From NCBI GenBank assembly GCA_000961805.1, contig LADV01000288.1, forward strand, positions 1 to 14,845: a DNA stretch of 14,845 nucleotides. The letters are read 5' to 3'. The notes beneath the pieces were generated by a model that was not told the origin of the DNA, did no database searches, and saw only the letters and a list, made by a program, of their open reading frames with translations. Numbering within the stretch: position 1 is the first letter of the stretch; each line of letters opens with the position of its first letter. This stretch comes from Peptococcaceae bacterium BRH_c23. GTDB lineage: Bacteria; Bacillota_B; Desulfitobacteriia; Desulfitobacteriales; Desulfitobacteriaceae. Of this stretch, positions 1-6,427 are shown in pieces. Position numbers and translations under genes: made by a program.

Positions 1-1252
1 GGGCAGCTTTATTACGAACTGCAATAGCTTGTTCTTCAGAAATTGGTCTTAGGCCACCATCGACTTTCAAGTCACGCTGAATGATATTCCAATCGTCATA
101 GTCTTCAACATCCCAGTTCGAACCAGCAAACATATTGTCATAGTTGGGAATGCCTCCAAAACCAGAACAGATGAAGTCAGTGCCGGGGAGCATTTGCATT
201 AACGTACGAGCAGTACGTCGAATATCGGAATGAGTAAATGTCTGGTCATTACTGGATGCAACTTCCAGATCCAGCATCGTGGTACATAAATTTTCTGCCA
301 ACACCGTACGAATACCCGATGGAACAGCAGCCGGTACACCAATACAACTTACAGATCCGTTCTGCAATCCCTGGACACCAGCCCCCCGTGTAACCATAAT
401 GCAACGAATTTCTAAATATAGCATGGATTTACCCTCTGCATAACCCATCTGCACTTCCGAACCGGTACCGGAAGTAAACCTCATTTTCAGACCCCGCGAA
501 GCATAGGCCGAAGCAAGAAAGCCTTTTGACCAAGGTGTGTCATCACCGTCGACAAACACATTTTCTGTACCGTATACCGAAATGGTTTCCGCATACGCAG
601 TAATACCACGCATGCCAAGCTCTAACTCTGTCGCTTCTTCCAGCGCACACTGAATCAAGGTACCGCCCCGACCAGTCTGACCACCAATCAGAAGTGCCAG
701 GGCATTGAAGGGTGCATACCTGACGACCGCCACTGTAGTTTCCATTTCATCAAATCCGCGCATTGCTGCTTCCGCTCCGTCCGCAGCAATCAGTACTGGA
801 TTGTCCTTAATGTTAGTAATATGGCACTGATTAGAGGGAATTTTACGGGCCCGCATTTTTTGCATGGCCATCATCATTTCGACTACATTCATGGTGTTGA
901 ACACAGCCACAAGTTTAGCGACTGTTAATCCACGAACAAGATTTACTATTTCTTCTCTTGAGACATTAATATCTACAAGCATCTTGGCGATATCGTTATT
1001 ATCCATAGCCATTGACTTTTCGGCTACCGTCACATCAATGGCGTAATCCGCAATAAATTGTTCAATAAAATCAAACTTACTGCGAGATACCCCGTCCATT
1101 TCGACGATTTTCCCATTTTCAATTTTTATACTAGGCTCCGGGTCATTGGGGCTGCCCATGGCTATTAGACCCACCTCTGGCCATTCTTCTACGAAACCGT
1201 CCTGATTGACAGGGCGGGCAGCTAATACCTCAAATCGTTTTGACCTTTTCAT
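1..1252 (-). CDS. pduC: Propanediol (diol) dehydratase large subunit, C-terminus cut by window edge
   Basis: Large (alpha) subunit of adenosylcobalamin-dependent diol dehydratase, which converts 1,2-propanediol to propionaldehyde (or glycerol to 3-hydroxypropionaldehyde) inside the microcompartment. The frame is open from an ATG at 1252 to the left edge, giving 417 codons of a family usually near 554 residues, so about 137 C-terminal residues lie outside. The start MKRSKRFEVLAARPVNQDG and the blocks MNVVEMMMAMQKMRAR, GFDEMETTVAV, GLQNGSVSCIGVP and NYDNMFAGSN are PduC hallmarks recognised by eye. Gln142, His144 and Glu171 correspond to the substrate-binding Gln141, His143 and Glu170 of the Klebsiella enzyme (known family numbering, shifted by one). 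A GGGAGGGGAG ribosome site precedes the ATG, and the gap to pduB is only 20 bp. Subunits D and E are expected beyond the edge. Diol and glycerol specificity cannot be separated here. Confidence 0.96.
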   Translation of the reverse strand, partial: MKRSKRFEVLAARPVNQDGFVEEWPEVGLIAMGSPNDPEPSIKIENGKIVEMDGVSRSKFDFIEQFIADYAIDVTVAEKSMAMDNNDIAKMLVDINVSREEIVNLVRGLTVAKLVAVFNTMNVVEMMMAMQKMRARKIPSNQCHITNIKDNPVLIAADGAEAAMRGFDEMETTVAVVRYAPFNALALLIGGQTGRGGTLIQCALEEATELELGMRGITAYAETISVYGTENVFVDGDDTPWSKGFLASAYASRGLKMRFTSGTGSEVQMGYAEGKSMLYLEIRCIMVTRGAGVQGLQNGSVSCIGVPAAVPSGIRTVLAENLCTTMLDLEVASSNDQTFTHSDIRRTARTLMQMLPGTDFICSGFGGIPNYDNMFAGSNWDVEDYDDWNIIQRDLKVDGGLRPISEEQAIAVRNKAA

Positions 1253-1272
1253 TATTTCTCCCCTCCCTACTC

Positions 1273-2061
1273 TTAGATATATGGTGTTGTTACTGAAGGA
1301 GCTGGACCAGCCATTGCTTCCAGCAGTTTCTGACCCGCTTCTTTTGCTGCTAAGACCGATTGGCGTACTGCCCCGGAATCCCCGGTCACCATAAGAATTG
1401 CCTCGTTGGAGTGGCTACCACCCCCAGGGCTGGCATATCCAACTATTTCAACATTTGCTGTTTTAACAGCAACATCAGACATTAGCACTCCGATGGCTGC
1501 AGGAGCGCCGACAATCAGGCCAAAAGCTTTACCAACTGGTGCGCCGAAAGCTTTATTGACAGCAAAACTTGCCCGAGCAGTATACTGCATTTCAAGATGT
1601 CCTGCATCATTGGCATACACATCCCCAAAGGTGCGATCAAGTTCTTTCAAGGCGACTTCAATTGCCCGGCGAGCGTCTGAAACTTCTTCAGCACCAAAAA
1701 GAATCAAACAACCGTGTCCGGCTCCACCTTTAGTGTCCCTGGGCAATTCAATGCTGACAATTTCAGTATTAGTAGCTTTAACTGCTTCATCTGCGGCCAT
1801 AATATGAGGACCAGCTCCAGTACGGGCACCAAGGATCCCAATAGAACGATATTTTGGATCTATCTTCATCTTTTCATGCAACATGGGATCAACGTTGGCT
1901 ATAACCAGTCCAATGGTATCGCCGATTGCAGTACCGACATACTCAGTCATGCCGATGTTTACGACCGCTTTGGTTTTTTCCTGTCCCGTCTCGTCAGGAA
2001 CTTGGCTTTCCATACGTTTTTTTATTTCGTCCATGACCTTGTCAATTAACTGTTCTTGCAT
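1273..2061 (-). CDS. pduB: BMC tandem-domain shell protein PduB
   Basis: Trimer-forming shell protein of the propanediol-utilisation microcompartment, built of two circularly permuted BMC domains (about residues 40-145 and 150-250). The 262-residue length is close to Salmonella PduB. Diagnostic blocks are YRSIGILGARTGAGPHIMAA, VSIELPRDTKGGAGHG, LKELDRTFGDVYAN and EMQYTARASFAVNKAFGAP. The first about 18 residues form an amphipathic helix; in Salmonella this N-terminal extension tethers the enzyme core to the shell (established for that species, inferred here). The ATG at 2061 has a good GGAGGTG site 10 nt upstream. Met38 coincides with the internal start of Salmonella PduB', but no convincing ribosome site precedes it here. 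It lies 26 bp after pduA and 20 bp before pduC, so it is cotranscribed. Confidence 0.97.
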   Translation of the reverse strand: MQEQLIDKVMDEIKKRMESQVPDETGQEKTKAVVNIGMTEYVGTAIGDTIGLVIANVDPMLHEKMKIDPKYRSIGILGARTGAGPHIMAADEAVKATNTEIVSIELPRDTKGGAGHGCLILFGAEEVSDARRAIEVALKELDRTFGDVYANDAGHLEMQYTARASFAVNKAFGAPVGKAFGLIVGAPAAIGVLMSDVAVKTANVEIVGYASPGGGSHSNEAILMVTGDSGAVRQSVLAAKEAGQKLLEAMAGPAPSVTTPYI

Positions 2062-2087
2062 AAAAACTTACACCTCCAAATTAATTC

Positions 2088-2363
2088 CTATTTGACTTTG
2101 GGAAGAATTTTCTCCACATCTGTATGTGGACGAGGAATAACGTGAATGGAAACAACATCGCCCACTTTCCGAGCGGCGGCGGCACCCGCATCTGTTGCTG
2201 CTTTTATAGCACCAACATCGCCTCGAACCATCACCGTTACTAAACCTGAACCGATTTTTTCATAGCCGATTAATACGACATTAGCTGCCTTTACCATTGC
2301 ATCAGCTGCTTCAATAGCCCCTACCAATCCTTTGGTTTCAATCATACCTAAGGCCTCACTCAT
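2088..2363 (-). CDS. pduA: BMC hexameric shell protein PduA
   Basis: A 91-residue single BMC-domain protein that forms hexagonal shell tiles; in Salmonella the PduA pore passes 1,2-propanediol and retains propionaldehyde. The sequence opens [20 protein letters not shown] and ends [16 protein letters not shown], very close to PduA. The pore loop KIGSG is intact, with Ser39 equivalent to Salmonella Ser40, which supports a diol-type pore. The ATG at 2363 is preceded by a strong AGGAGGGGAGG region. It is the first gene of the pdu operon, with a promoter region of about 200 bp between it and the upstream terminator. PduJ is a close homologue, but the gene order A-B-C favours PduA. Confidence 0.96.
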   Translation of the reverse strand: MSEALGMIETKGLVGAIEAADAMVKAANVVLIGYEKIGSGLVTVMVRGDVGAIKAATDAGAAAARKVGDVVSIHVIPRPHTDVEKILPKVK

Positions 2364-2560
2364 AATTTGAACCTCCCCTCCTCAAAATAAAAAAACCTAT
2401 ATAAATAGTAGCTTTTTCTATCCATTTTTACTTCAGCATATATTGCTTACCCACTGGATATATTTGCGGTGTTCGTTGTAGATATTTATCCCAAATATTG
2501 GACCGAACTATTTTTATAAGACTTTATTGTTTTCTATCCACTGTTTTTTTTACAGAAAAG
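2364..2560 (-). promoter_or_regulatory. Promoter/leader region of the pdu operon with candidate regulator sites
   Basis: AT-rich 197-bp gap between the regulator's terminator and pduA, so the operon promoter must lie here. Visible elements, given on the plus strand: TTTTCTATCCA occurs twice as a direct repeat (2414-2424 and 2530-2540); ATATTT-ATCCC-AAATAT is an inverted repeat (2482-2498) overlapping TATTTATCCCAAATATTGGA (2483-2502); TGGATAT lies at 2455-2461. The recurrent TATCC(A/C) core may be the binding site of the AraC-type regulator encoded next door (inference). No convincing -35/-10 pair with correct spacing was found, which fits an activator-dependent promoter. Confidence 0.45.
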
Positions 2561-2563
2561 CAA

Positions 2564-2591
2564 AAAAGGACTGTTTGACCACAGTCCTTTT
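2564..2591 (-). terminator. Rho-independent terminator of the kinase-regulator operon
   Basis: Perfect inverted repeat AAAAGGACTGT (2564-2574) / ACAGTCCTTTT (2581-2591) with a 6-nt loop. Read on the minus strand, the stem is followed by a run of six T, so it ends transcription coming from the response regulator and separates it from pduA. Confidence 0.85.
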
Positions 2592-2639
2592 CGTTTGAAT
2601 TATGCTTTTTTATAATCTGCTGCTACTTACAATAATCCT

Positions 2640-4391
2640 CTATACTTCACCTTCATCCAATCGTGAGACTCCCACTTCTACAAGTGGGAGTGGTACCCCC
2701 GGCTCCGCTTCGGTGGGGGTAGAGTCCCCCACCGAAGACTCGATGTTCAACTTTAGTTGAACGAGTTCACTGCCAGTCTTTTTTTGACGCATCTCCTTAC
2801 GATACTGATTAGGTGTCAGATCAGTCGCTTGGCGAAATACGCGACAAAAATAACTAGCATCTTGATAACCTACCTCTGCAGCGATACGTACTACATTATA
2901 ATCTGGATTTTGCAACATCAACTTTGCTCTATCAATTCTAACTTTCGTTATAAAATCTACAAAGTTGCAACCCTTTTCCTGCTTAAATAATCGACTAAAG
3001 TAAAAGCGACTTAAATGTACAGTTTCTGCAACTTCTTCTAATGATATATTTCTATGGCAATTTTCCTTGATATAATCACACGCACTATTCGCAACTCGAA
3101 TATTAATGCTGCTTCTATTTTCCAACATGTTGTCCATAACGCAATCTAAGGATTCCAACATCCACTGTTCCACCTGTTCTTTAGAACAACACCCCATTAA
3201 AACATTGATACTATTAAAATTTAACAAGGTCAGCTGGTCTAAATTAGCACCCCCTTCTACAGCCGCTCGGGATAATACGATCAATAATTCGAGGACACAA
3301 GCTTTCACGGTCTCAATGCTAGCGTTACTCACAAATATTTCACTCAATAACTTACTCAGGGCCTGTTTAGCCTGTTTTCTGTCCCCACAACGAACCTTAT
3401 CCAATACTGTCCGCTCGTAATGAAAAGGATAATTGAAGGGTCCTGTACTTAGATGAGGTATATCTTCAACATGAATGATTTGATTATCCCCAAGATAAAA
3501 CCTCTGCCGCTGGGCATTCAAGGCTTCGCGGTAAGACTTCTGTATATCCAATGGATTATCGTAATAACGTCCAATTCCAACCGTAATACTAGTATTCATA
3601 GATCGAAGAATACTATCTCTTATATTTGTCGCTATTTTATGCACATCATTTTTTATAATTTTTGGTGTATCTACTTCCTTAAATCCTAATAAAATAATCA
3701 AATTGTCACTGCTAAAGGGAGTAACCAAGCCATTATCACCCACGACACTGCAAATCAGCTGATAAACTCGCTGTTTTAACATTTGTTTTTCCAGTTCAGA
3801 ATCACTATAGGTGAGTTGCTTAAAATTATCAATATCCACAACTAAGGCGACCCCAGGATCAACTTTCATCCCCAGAAACGTCGATCGTTCCCAAAATTGT
3901 TCCAGTTCCATAATGTTACCTGAAATCAAATCATATACAAACGACATTTGGATAAATGGCATGGCGTCTTCTACGTTTTTACGTAAGAGAGCTTCTTCCT
4001 GTTGCTTTAACTGTATCACGCTAATTTTGCTTATGATAGTCCGTAAAGTGGACAGTAAATCATTAGGGCGTACCGGTTTTAGCAAGTATCCCTCAGCACC
4101 TATTGTTAGGGCCTGCTTAGCGCTATTAAAATCGTCCATTGCTGTAAGCATGATAACGCTGACATTGGGAAGCAAGTCCAATATACTTTTGGCAGCTTCC
4201 AAACCGTCTATTCCAGGCATGCGGATATCCATCAACACAATATCTGGTTTTTCACTTTTAGCAATATTAATAGCACTGGCACCATCCCCAGTATCACCGA
4301 CTACTTGAATGTCGGGGAAATTTTTCTCTATTATAAACCGTAGGGCTTGTCGTTCTAATTGTTCATCGTCTGCAATCAACAATCGATACAT
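2640..4391 (-). CDS. YesN-type response regulator with AraC DNA-binding domain, likely pdu activator
   Basis: Cytoplasmic two-component response regulator of 583 residues. Residues 1-120 are a receiver domain with the acidic pocket Asp8/Asp9, phospho-acceptor Asp55 in VLMDIRMPG, Thr83 and Lys105. Residues about 175-310 resemble the degenerate GGDEF-like middle domain of YesN-type regulators (VALVVDIDNF, ITVGIGRYY). Residues about 432-533 carry the two helix-turn-helices of an AraC/XylS domain, ending at LTPNQYRKEMR. The last about 42 residues (542-583) lie beyond the normal family end and are encoded by a palindromic repeat element. The ATG has an AGGAG site, and the gene starts 20 bp after the kinase stop, so the two are partners. 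Its place directly upstream of pduA suggests that it activates the pdu genes in response to a diol; the family call is sure, the target is inferred. Confidence 0.93.
   Translation of the reverse strand: MYRLLIADDEQLERQALRFIIEKNFPDIQVVGDTGDGASAINIAKSEKPDIVLMDIRMPGIDGLEAAKSILDLLPNVSVIMLTAMDDFNSAKQALTIGAEGYLLKPVRPNDLLSTLRTIISKISVIQLKQQEEALLRKNVEDAMPFIQMSFVYDLISGNIMELEQFWERSTFLGMKVDPGVALVVDIDNFKQLTYSDSELEKQMLKQRVYQLICSVVGDNGLVTPFSSDNLIILLGFKEVDTPKIIKNDVHKIATNIRDSILRSMNTSITVGIGRYYDNPLDIQKSYREALNAQRQRFYLGDNQIIHVEDIPHLSTGPFNYPFHYERTVLDKVRCGDRKQAKQALSKLLSEIFVSNASIETVKACVLELLIVLSRAAVEGGANLDQLTLLNFNSINVLMGCCSKEQVEQWMLESLDCVMDNMLENRSSINIRVANSACDYIKENCHRNISLEEVAETVHLSRFYFSRLFKQEKGCNFVDFITKVRIDRAKLMLQNPDYNVVRIAAEVGYQDASYFCRVFRQATDLTPNQYRKEMRQKKTGSELVQLKLNIESSVGDSTPTEAEPGVPLPLVEVGVSRLDEGEV
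2668..2766. repeat. Three-hairpin palindromic element inside the 3' end of the response regulator gene
   Basis: Three adjacent inverted repeats fill about 100 bp. (1) ACTCCCACTT/AAGTGGGAGT at 2668-2691 with a 4-nt loop. (2) CTTCGGTGGGGG/CCCCCACCGAAG at 2708-2737 with a 6-nt loop; an ACCCCC at 2695-2700 can compete for the G run. (3) GTTCAACT/AGTTGAAC at 2745-2762, inside a wider ACTCG/CGAGT pair (2738-2742, 2762-2766). It is GC-richer than its surroundings. The organisation resembles the structured ends of IS200/IS605-type elements and the small non-autonomous palindromic elements derived from them; that assignment is by resemblance only. It is open in the reading frame of the regulator. Confidence 0.7.
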
Positions 4392-4411
4392 TCTTATTCT
4401 CCTCTTATATG

Positions 4412-5641
4412 TTATGCCCGGCAGTCTGGGAGACGAATGTAGTTGCTGGTGCCTTCACCAACTTTACTTTCTATCTCTAGACCGTATTCAGGACCAAAAT
4501 GATGCTGAATACGTTTATGAACATTAATGATTCCCAGACCAGTCGTTTGCCCATGAGTTATAGTTCGTTTTTCAGCACGGAAGATACTGCGAATGCGTTC
4601 CATAGGTACTCCGACTCCGGTATCGGTCACAATGATAATAATTTGCTCTCCTTCGATCCGTCCACTAACAAAGATCTGCCCGCCATCTACCTTTTTTTCA
4701 AGTCCATGAATGATGGCATTTTCGATGATTGGCTGCAAGGTAAGAGCCGGAATCATTATTTTCAATATTTGAGGATCTATATCGATGAATGATTGAATAC
4801 GATCCCCAAAACGCACCTTTTGGATCAATAGATAGTCTTTGGCGGATTTTACTTCTTCTTCCAAGGTTCGCAGAACGTCAATATCCTGTAAATTGTCCCG
4901 GAGCAAATCAGATAAGGCATAGACGACTTCCTGAGTTCTGCTGGCTCCTTCCAAAAGAGCCAACCGAGCAATGGTATTTAACGCATTGAATAAAAAGTGG
5001 GGATTGACCTGAGCTTGTAGTGCCTTCAATTCGGTAACACGCAACGTGGCTTCCAAGTGGGCTTTAGCTTTTACTTCTTTCACGAGTTGCTTCTGAGAAA
5101 TATTGGAAACCCCGATTTCCACAATATAATTTGTCATACTATAGATGAGATCGGCTGCGGCCTTGAGCCTTTTTTCTGGCACAACTTCGATGACATCAAA
5201 AAACTCTGACAAAACTTCCGTCTCCATACCCAAACCAGACACGCAACGAAACATTTCTGCTTTAGCATCATAATCTTCTTTTTCTAAAATAACTTGCCCG
5301 GCAAGAAAAGCGCCGATGTATTGGTCTTGTACAATGATAGGTGCAGCCAAATCCGTTAATCCACTGTGGCATAGATACACAACAGGCTTTTGCTTGTCAA
5401 TGTTCTTTCTGCTCGCTCGACCGGCTCGATCATCACAACTAATACATCCTGATAGCCCCTGGGGATAGGAACGGATATATGTACAAAACTTGGTAAAATT
5501 GCTTGGTTCAGTAATAGGGTTCCCCTCAACGTCGACAATTACTGCTGCCAATCCGGTTGCTTCCGAAAAATGATCTTGGATTTCCTGCAAAATCTGGATA
5601 TTCACAATTTGACCTAAGACAGATCGGCTCAAAGCTTCCAT
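4412..5641 (-). CDS. Cytoplasmic PocR-domain sensor histidine kinase (LytS/YesM class)
   Basis: Histidine kinase of 409 residues with no membrane segment, so it senses an intracellular ligand. Residues about 10-175 match the PocR sensory domain: a central CTYIRSYPQG stretch, Cys53, Cys66, Cys69 and Cys91, then LTDLAAPIIV and YIGAFLAGQV. PocR of Salmonella responds to 1,2-propanediol (established). A helical linker leads to the phospho-acceptor His215 in QVNPHFLFNALNTIARL, characteristic of the His_kinase (LytS/YesM) family. The ATPase domain has the N-box ENAIIHG (Asn308), DTGVG (Asp340) and GLGI (368-371). The ATG at 5641 has a GAGGGGGG site six nt upstream. It heads an operon with the YesN-type regulator. 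The ligand is inferred to be propanediol, glycerol or a related alcohol because of the neighbouring pdu genes. Confidence 0.93.
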   Translation of the reverse strand: MEALSRSVLGQIVNIQILQEIQDHFSEATGLAAVIVDVEGNPITEPSNFTKFCTYIRSYPQGLSGCISCDDRAGRASRKNIDKQKPVVYLCHSGLTDLAAPIIVQDQYIGAFLAGQVILEKEDYDAKAEMFRCVSGLGMETEVLSEFFDVIEVVPEKRLKAAADLIYSMTNYIVEIGVSNISQKQLVKEVKAKAHLEATLRVTELKALQAQVNPHFLFNALNTIARLALLEGASRTQEVVYALSDLLRDNLQDIDVLRTLEEEVKSAKDYLLIQKVRFGDRIQSFIDIDPQILKIMIPALTLQPIIENAIIHGLEKKVDGGQIFVSGRIEGEQIIIIVTDTGVGVPMERIRSIFRAEKRTITHGQTTGLGIINVHKRIQHHFGPEYGLEIESKVGEGTSNYIRLPDCRA

Positions 5642-5652
5642 CTGAATCCCCC

Positions 5653-5719
5653 CTCGTAAAACTATAGCATTTTAGTTACGAGATATCCATTTATTACTAC
5701 TCCTTCTATAAGAAGGAGT
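5653..5719 (-). promoter_or_regulatory. Two consecutive hairpins in the kinase mRNA leader
   Basis: On the minus strand the leader contains ACTCCTTCT/AGAAGGAGT (plus-strand 5699-5719, 3-nt loop). This is followed by CTCGTAA/TTACGAG (arms 5653-5659 and 5676-5682). The GAG of the second hairpin's 3' arm is the first part of the kinase ribosome site GAGGGGGG (5648-5655), so the fold could partly hide it. Control of translation is inference. Confidence 0.4.
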
Positions 5720-5759
5720 ATTTGATATAGCACAGACTATTTCCTGCAAGAAGCAATAA

Positions 5760-5778
5760 TTTGCTATATTATAGCAAA
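5760..5778 (-). promoter_or_regulatory. Palindromic operator candidate containing the kinase -10 element
   Basis: TTTGCTATATTATAGCAAA is a 9-bp perfect inverted repeat around one central base. Read on the minus strand it contains TATAAT (5773 to 5768), a consensus -10, about 127 nt before the kinase ATG. No good -35 lies 16-18 nt upstream. A protein bound here would cover the promoter, so this is a plausible repressor or autoregulation site. Confidence 0.45.
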
Positions 5779-6084
5779 CTAATATTATTCGTTGGATGTT
5801 CGATAATACTTTCACAGTCAGAGTCTCTCTGCCTTACGTACTCTCTATATAACTATTTTGCCCTCATTGCCACAACTACGTCCATCCTTGTAGCGAATGC
5901 CCTTAAAGATGAGGGGTACTTGGAAAATCTTCAGTGTTTTCTATGTAGTTACATAAAAACAATAATGTTCTATGTTGTCACAAAATAATCCAAAGGAAAA
6001 AGAATAAACTCGTCAAACTAAGTTTATAAGAAAAACTAGCATAGAAACAAAAATACTATGTTTAGTATTATGGGGGGGATTCCC

Positions 6085-6387
6085 ATGTGGCTTGGCAAAG
6101 TTGTAGGAACTGTCGTGGCCCCAACTAAGAATGAAAGCTTAGTTGGATGTAAACTCTTAGTGGTTCAACCTTTAAATTTAGATGGCATGAATACAATCAG
6201 CCTGCAGGTTGCTGTAGATACTGTAGGCGCTGGAAACGGAGAGAATGTTTTAGTAACCTCCGGAAGTTCCGCCCGCCATGTCATGGGAAATGATAACAGT
6301 GCCGTAGATGCCGCTATCGTCGGAATTGTAGAGAATATTGATCTTGAGGGTATTTCCAAAGCACAATATTGGGTGCAGAAAGGATAG
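6085..6387 (+). CDS. pduN: EutN/PduN/CcmL-family microcompartment vertex protein
   Basis: Pentameric BMC vertex protein of 100 residues that caps the corners of the polyhedral shell. It opens MWLGKVVGTVVAPTKNESLVG and continues KLLVVQPL, VAVDTVGAGNGENVLVTSGSSAR and NSAVDAAIVGIVENI, the standard EutN/CcmL fold signature (single beta-barrel domain over the full length). The start was placed at the ATG at 6085 because a run of seven G (6072-6078) lies six nt before it; an upstream in-frame ATG at 6058 has no ribosome site and would add residues unlike the family. It is on the opposite strand from pduABC, 40 bp before a CorA-like gene with which it probably forms an operon. PduN is the likely identity from context; EutN is the alternative name. 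Confidence 0.92.
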   Translation: MWLGKVVGTVVAPTKNESLVGCKLLVVQPLNLDGMNTISLQVAVDTVGAGNGENVLVTSGSSARHVMGNDNSAVDAAIVGIVENIDLEGISKAQYWVQKG

Positions 6388-6427
6388 TGCTCTAATATCA
6401 AAGCTTGGTTTTAAGAAGGAGAATTTT

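Larger units (their letters stand above)
5642..6084. promoter_or_regulatory. Divergent intergenic region between the sensor kinase and the vertex-protein gene
   Basis: 443 bp without a credible gene. The left third carries the kinase leader (two hairpins) and a palindrome containing a minus-strand TATAAT. The middle has a loose CCCTCAT (5861-5867)/ATGAGGG (5909-5915) inverted repeat that could fold. The right end is A-rich and must hold the promoter of the rightward vertex-protein operon, but no well-spaced -35/-10 pair was found. A frame open from a TTG at 5761 lacks a ribosome site and begins inside the palindrome, so it is not called. Confidence 0.5.

Noticed and set aside
1948..1950. Internal ATG (Met38) of pduB as a second start giving PduB'
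   Set aside because: The position matches Salmonella PduB', but the preceding bases contain no convincing ribosome site, so a separate product is not supported.
1406..2095. Several plus-strand open frames opposite pduB (1406-1807, 1714-2049, 1883-2095)
   Set aside because: They are antisense shadows of a clearly identified shell gene, with no ribosome sites.
2364..2560. Cobalamin riboswitch or sigma-54 promoter before pduA
   Set aside because: No B12-box-like segment and no GG-N10-GC pair with adequate context was visible, so neither is claimed.
5761..5988. 75-codon plus-strand frame beginning with TTG in the kinase/vertex intergenic region
   Set aside because: The start lies within a promoter palindrome, there is no ribosome site, and no protein family is recognisable.
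6058..6084. Upstream ATG for the EutN-type vertex protein
   Set aside because: No ribosome site precedes 6058. The G-run directly before 6085 and family alignment at MWLGKVVG both favour the shorter protein.
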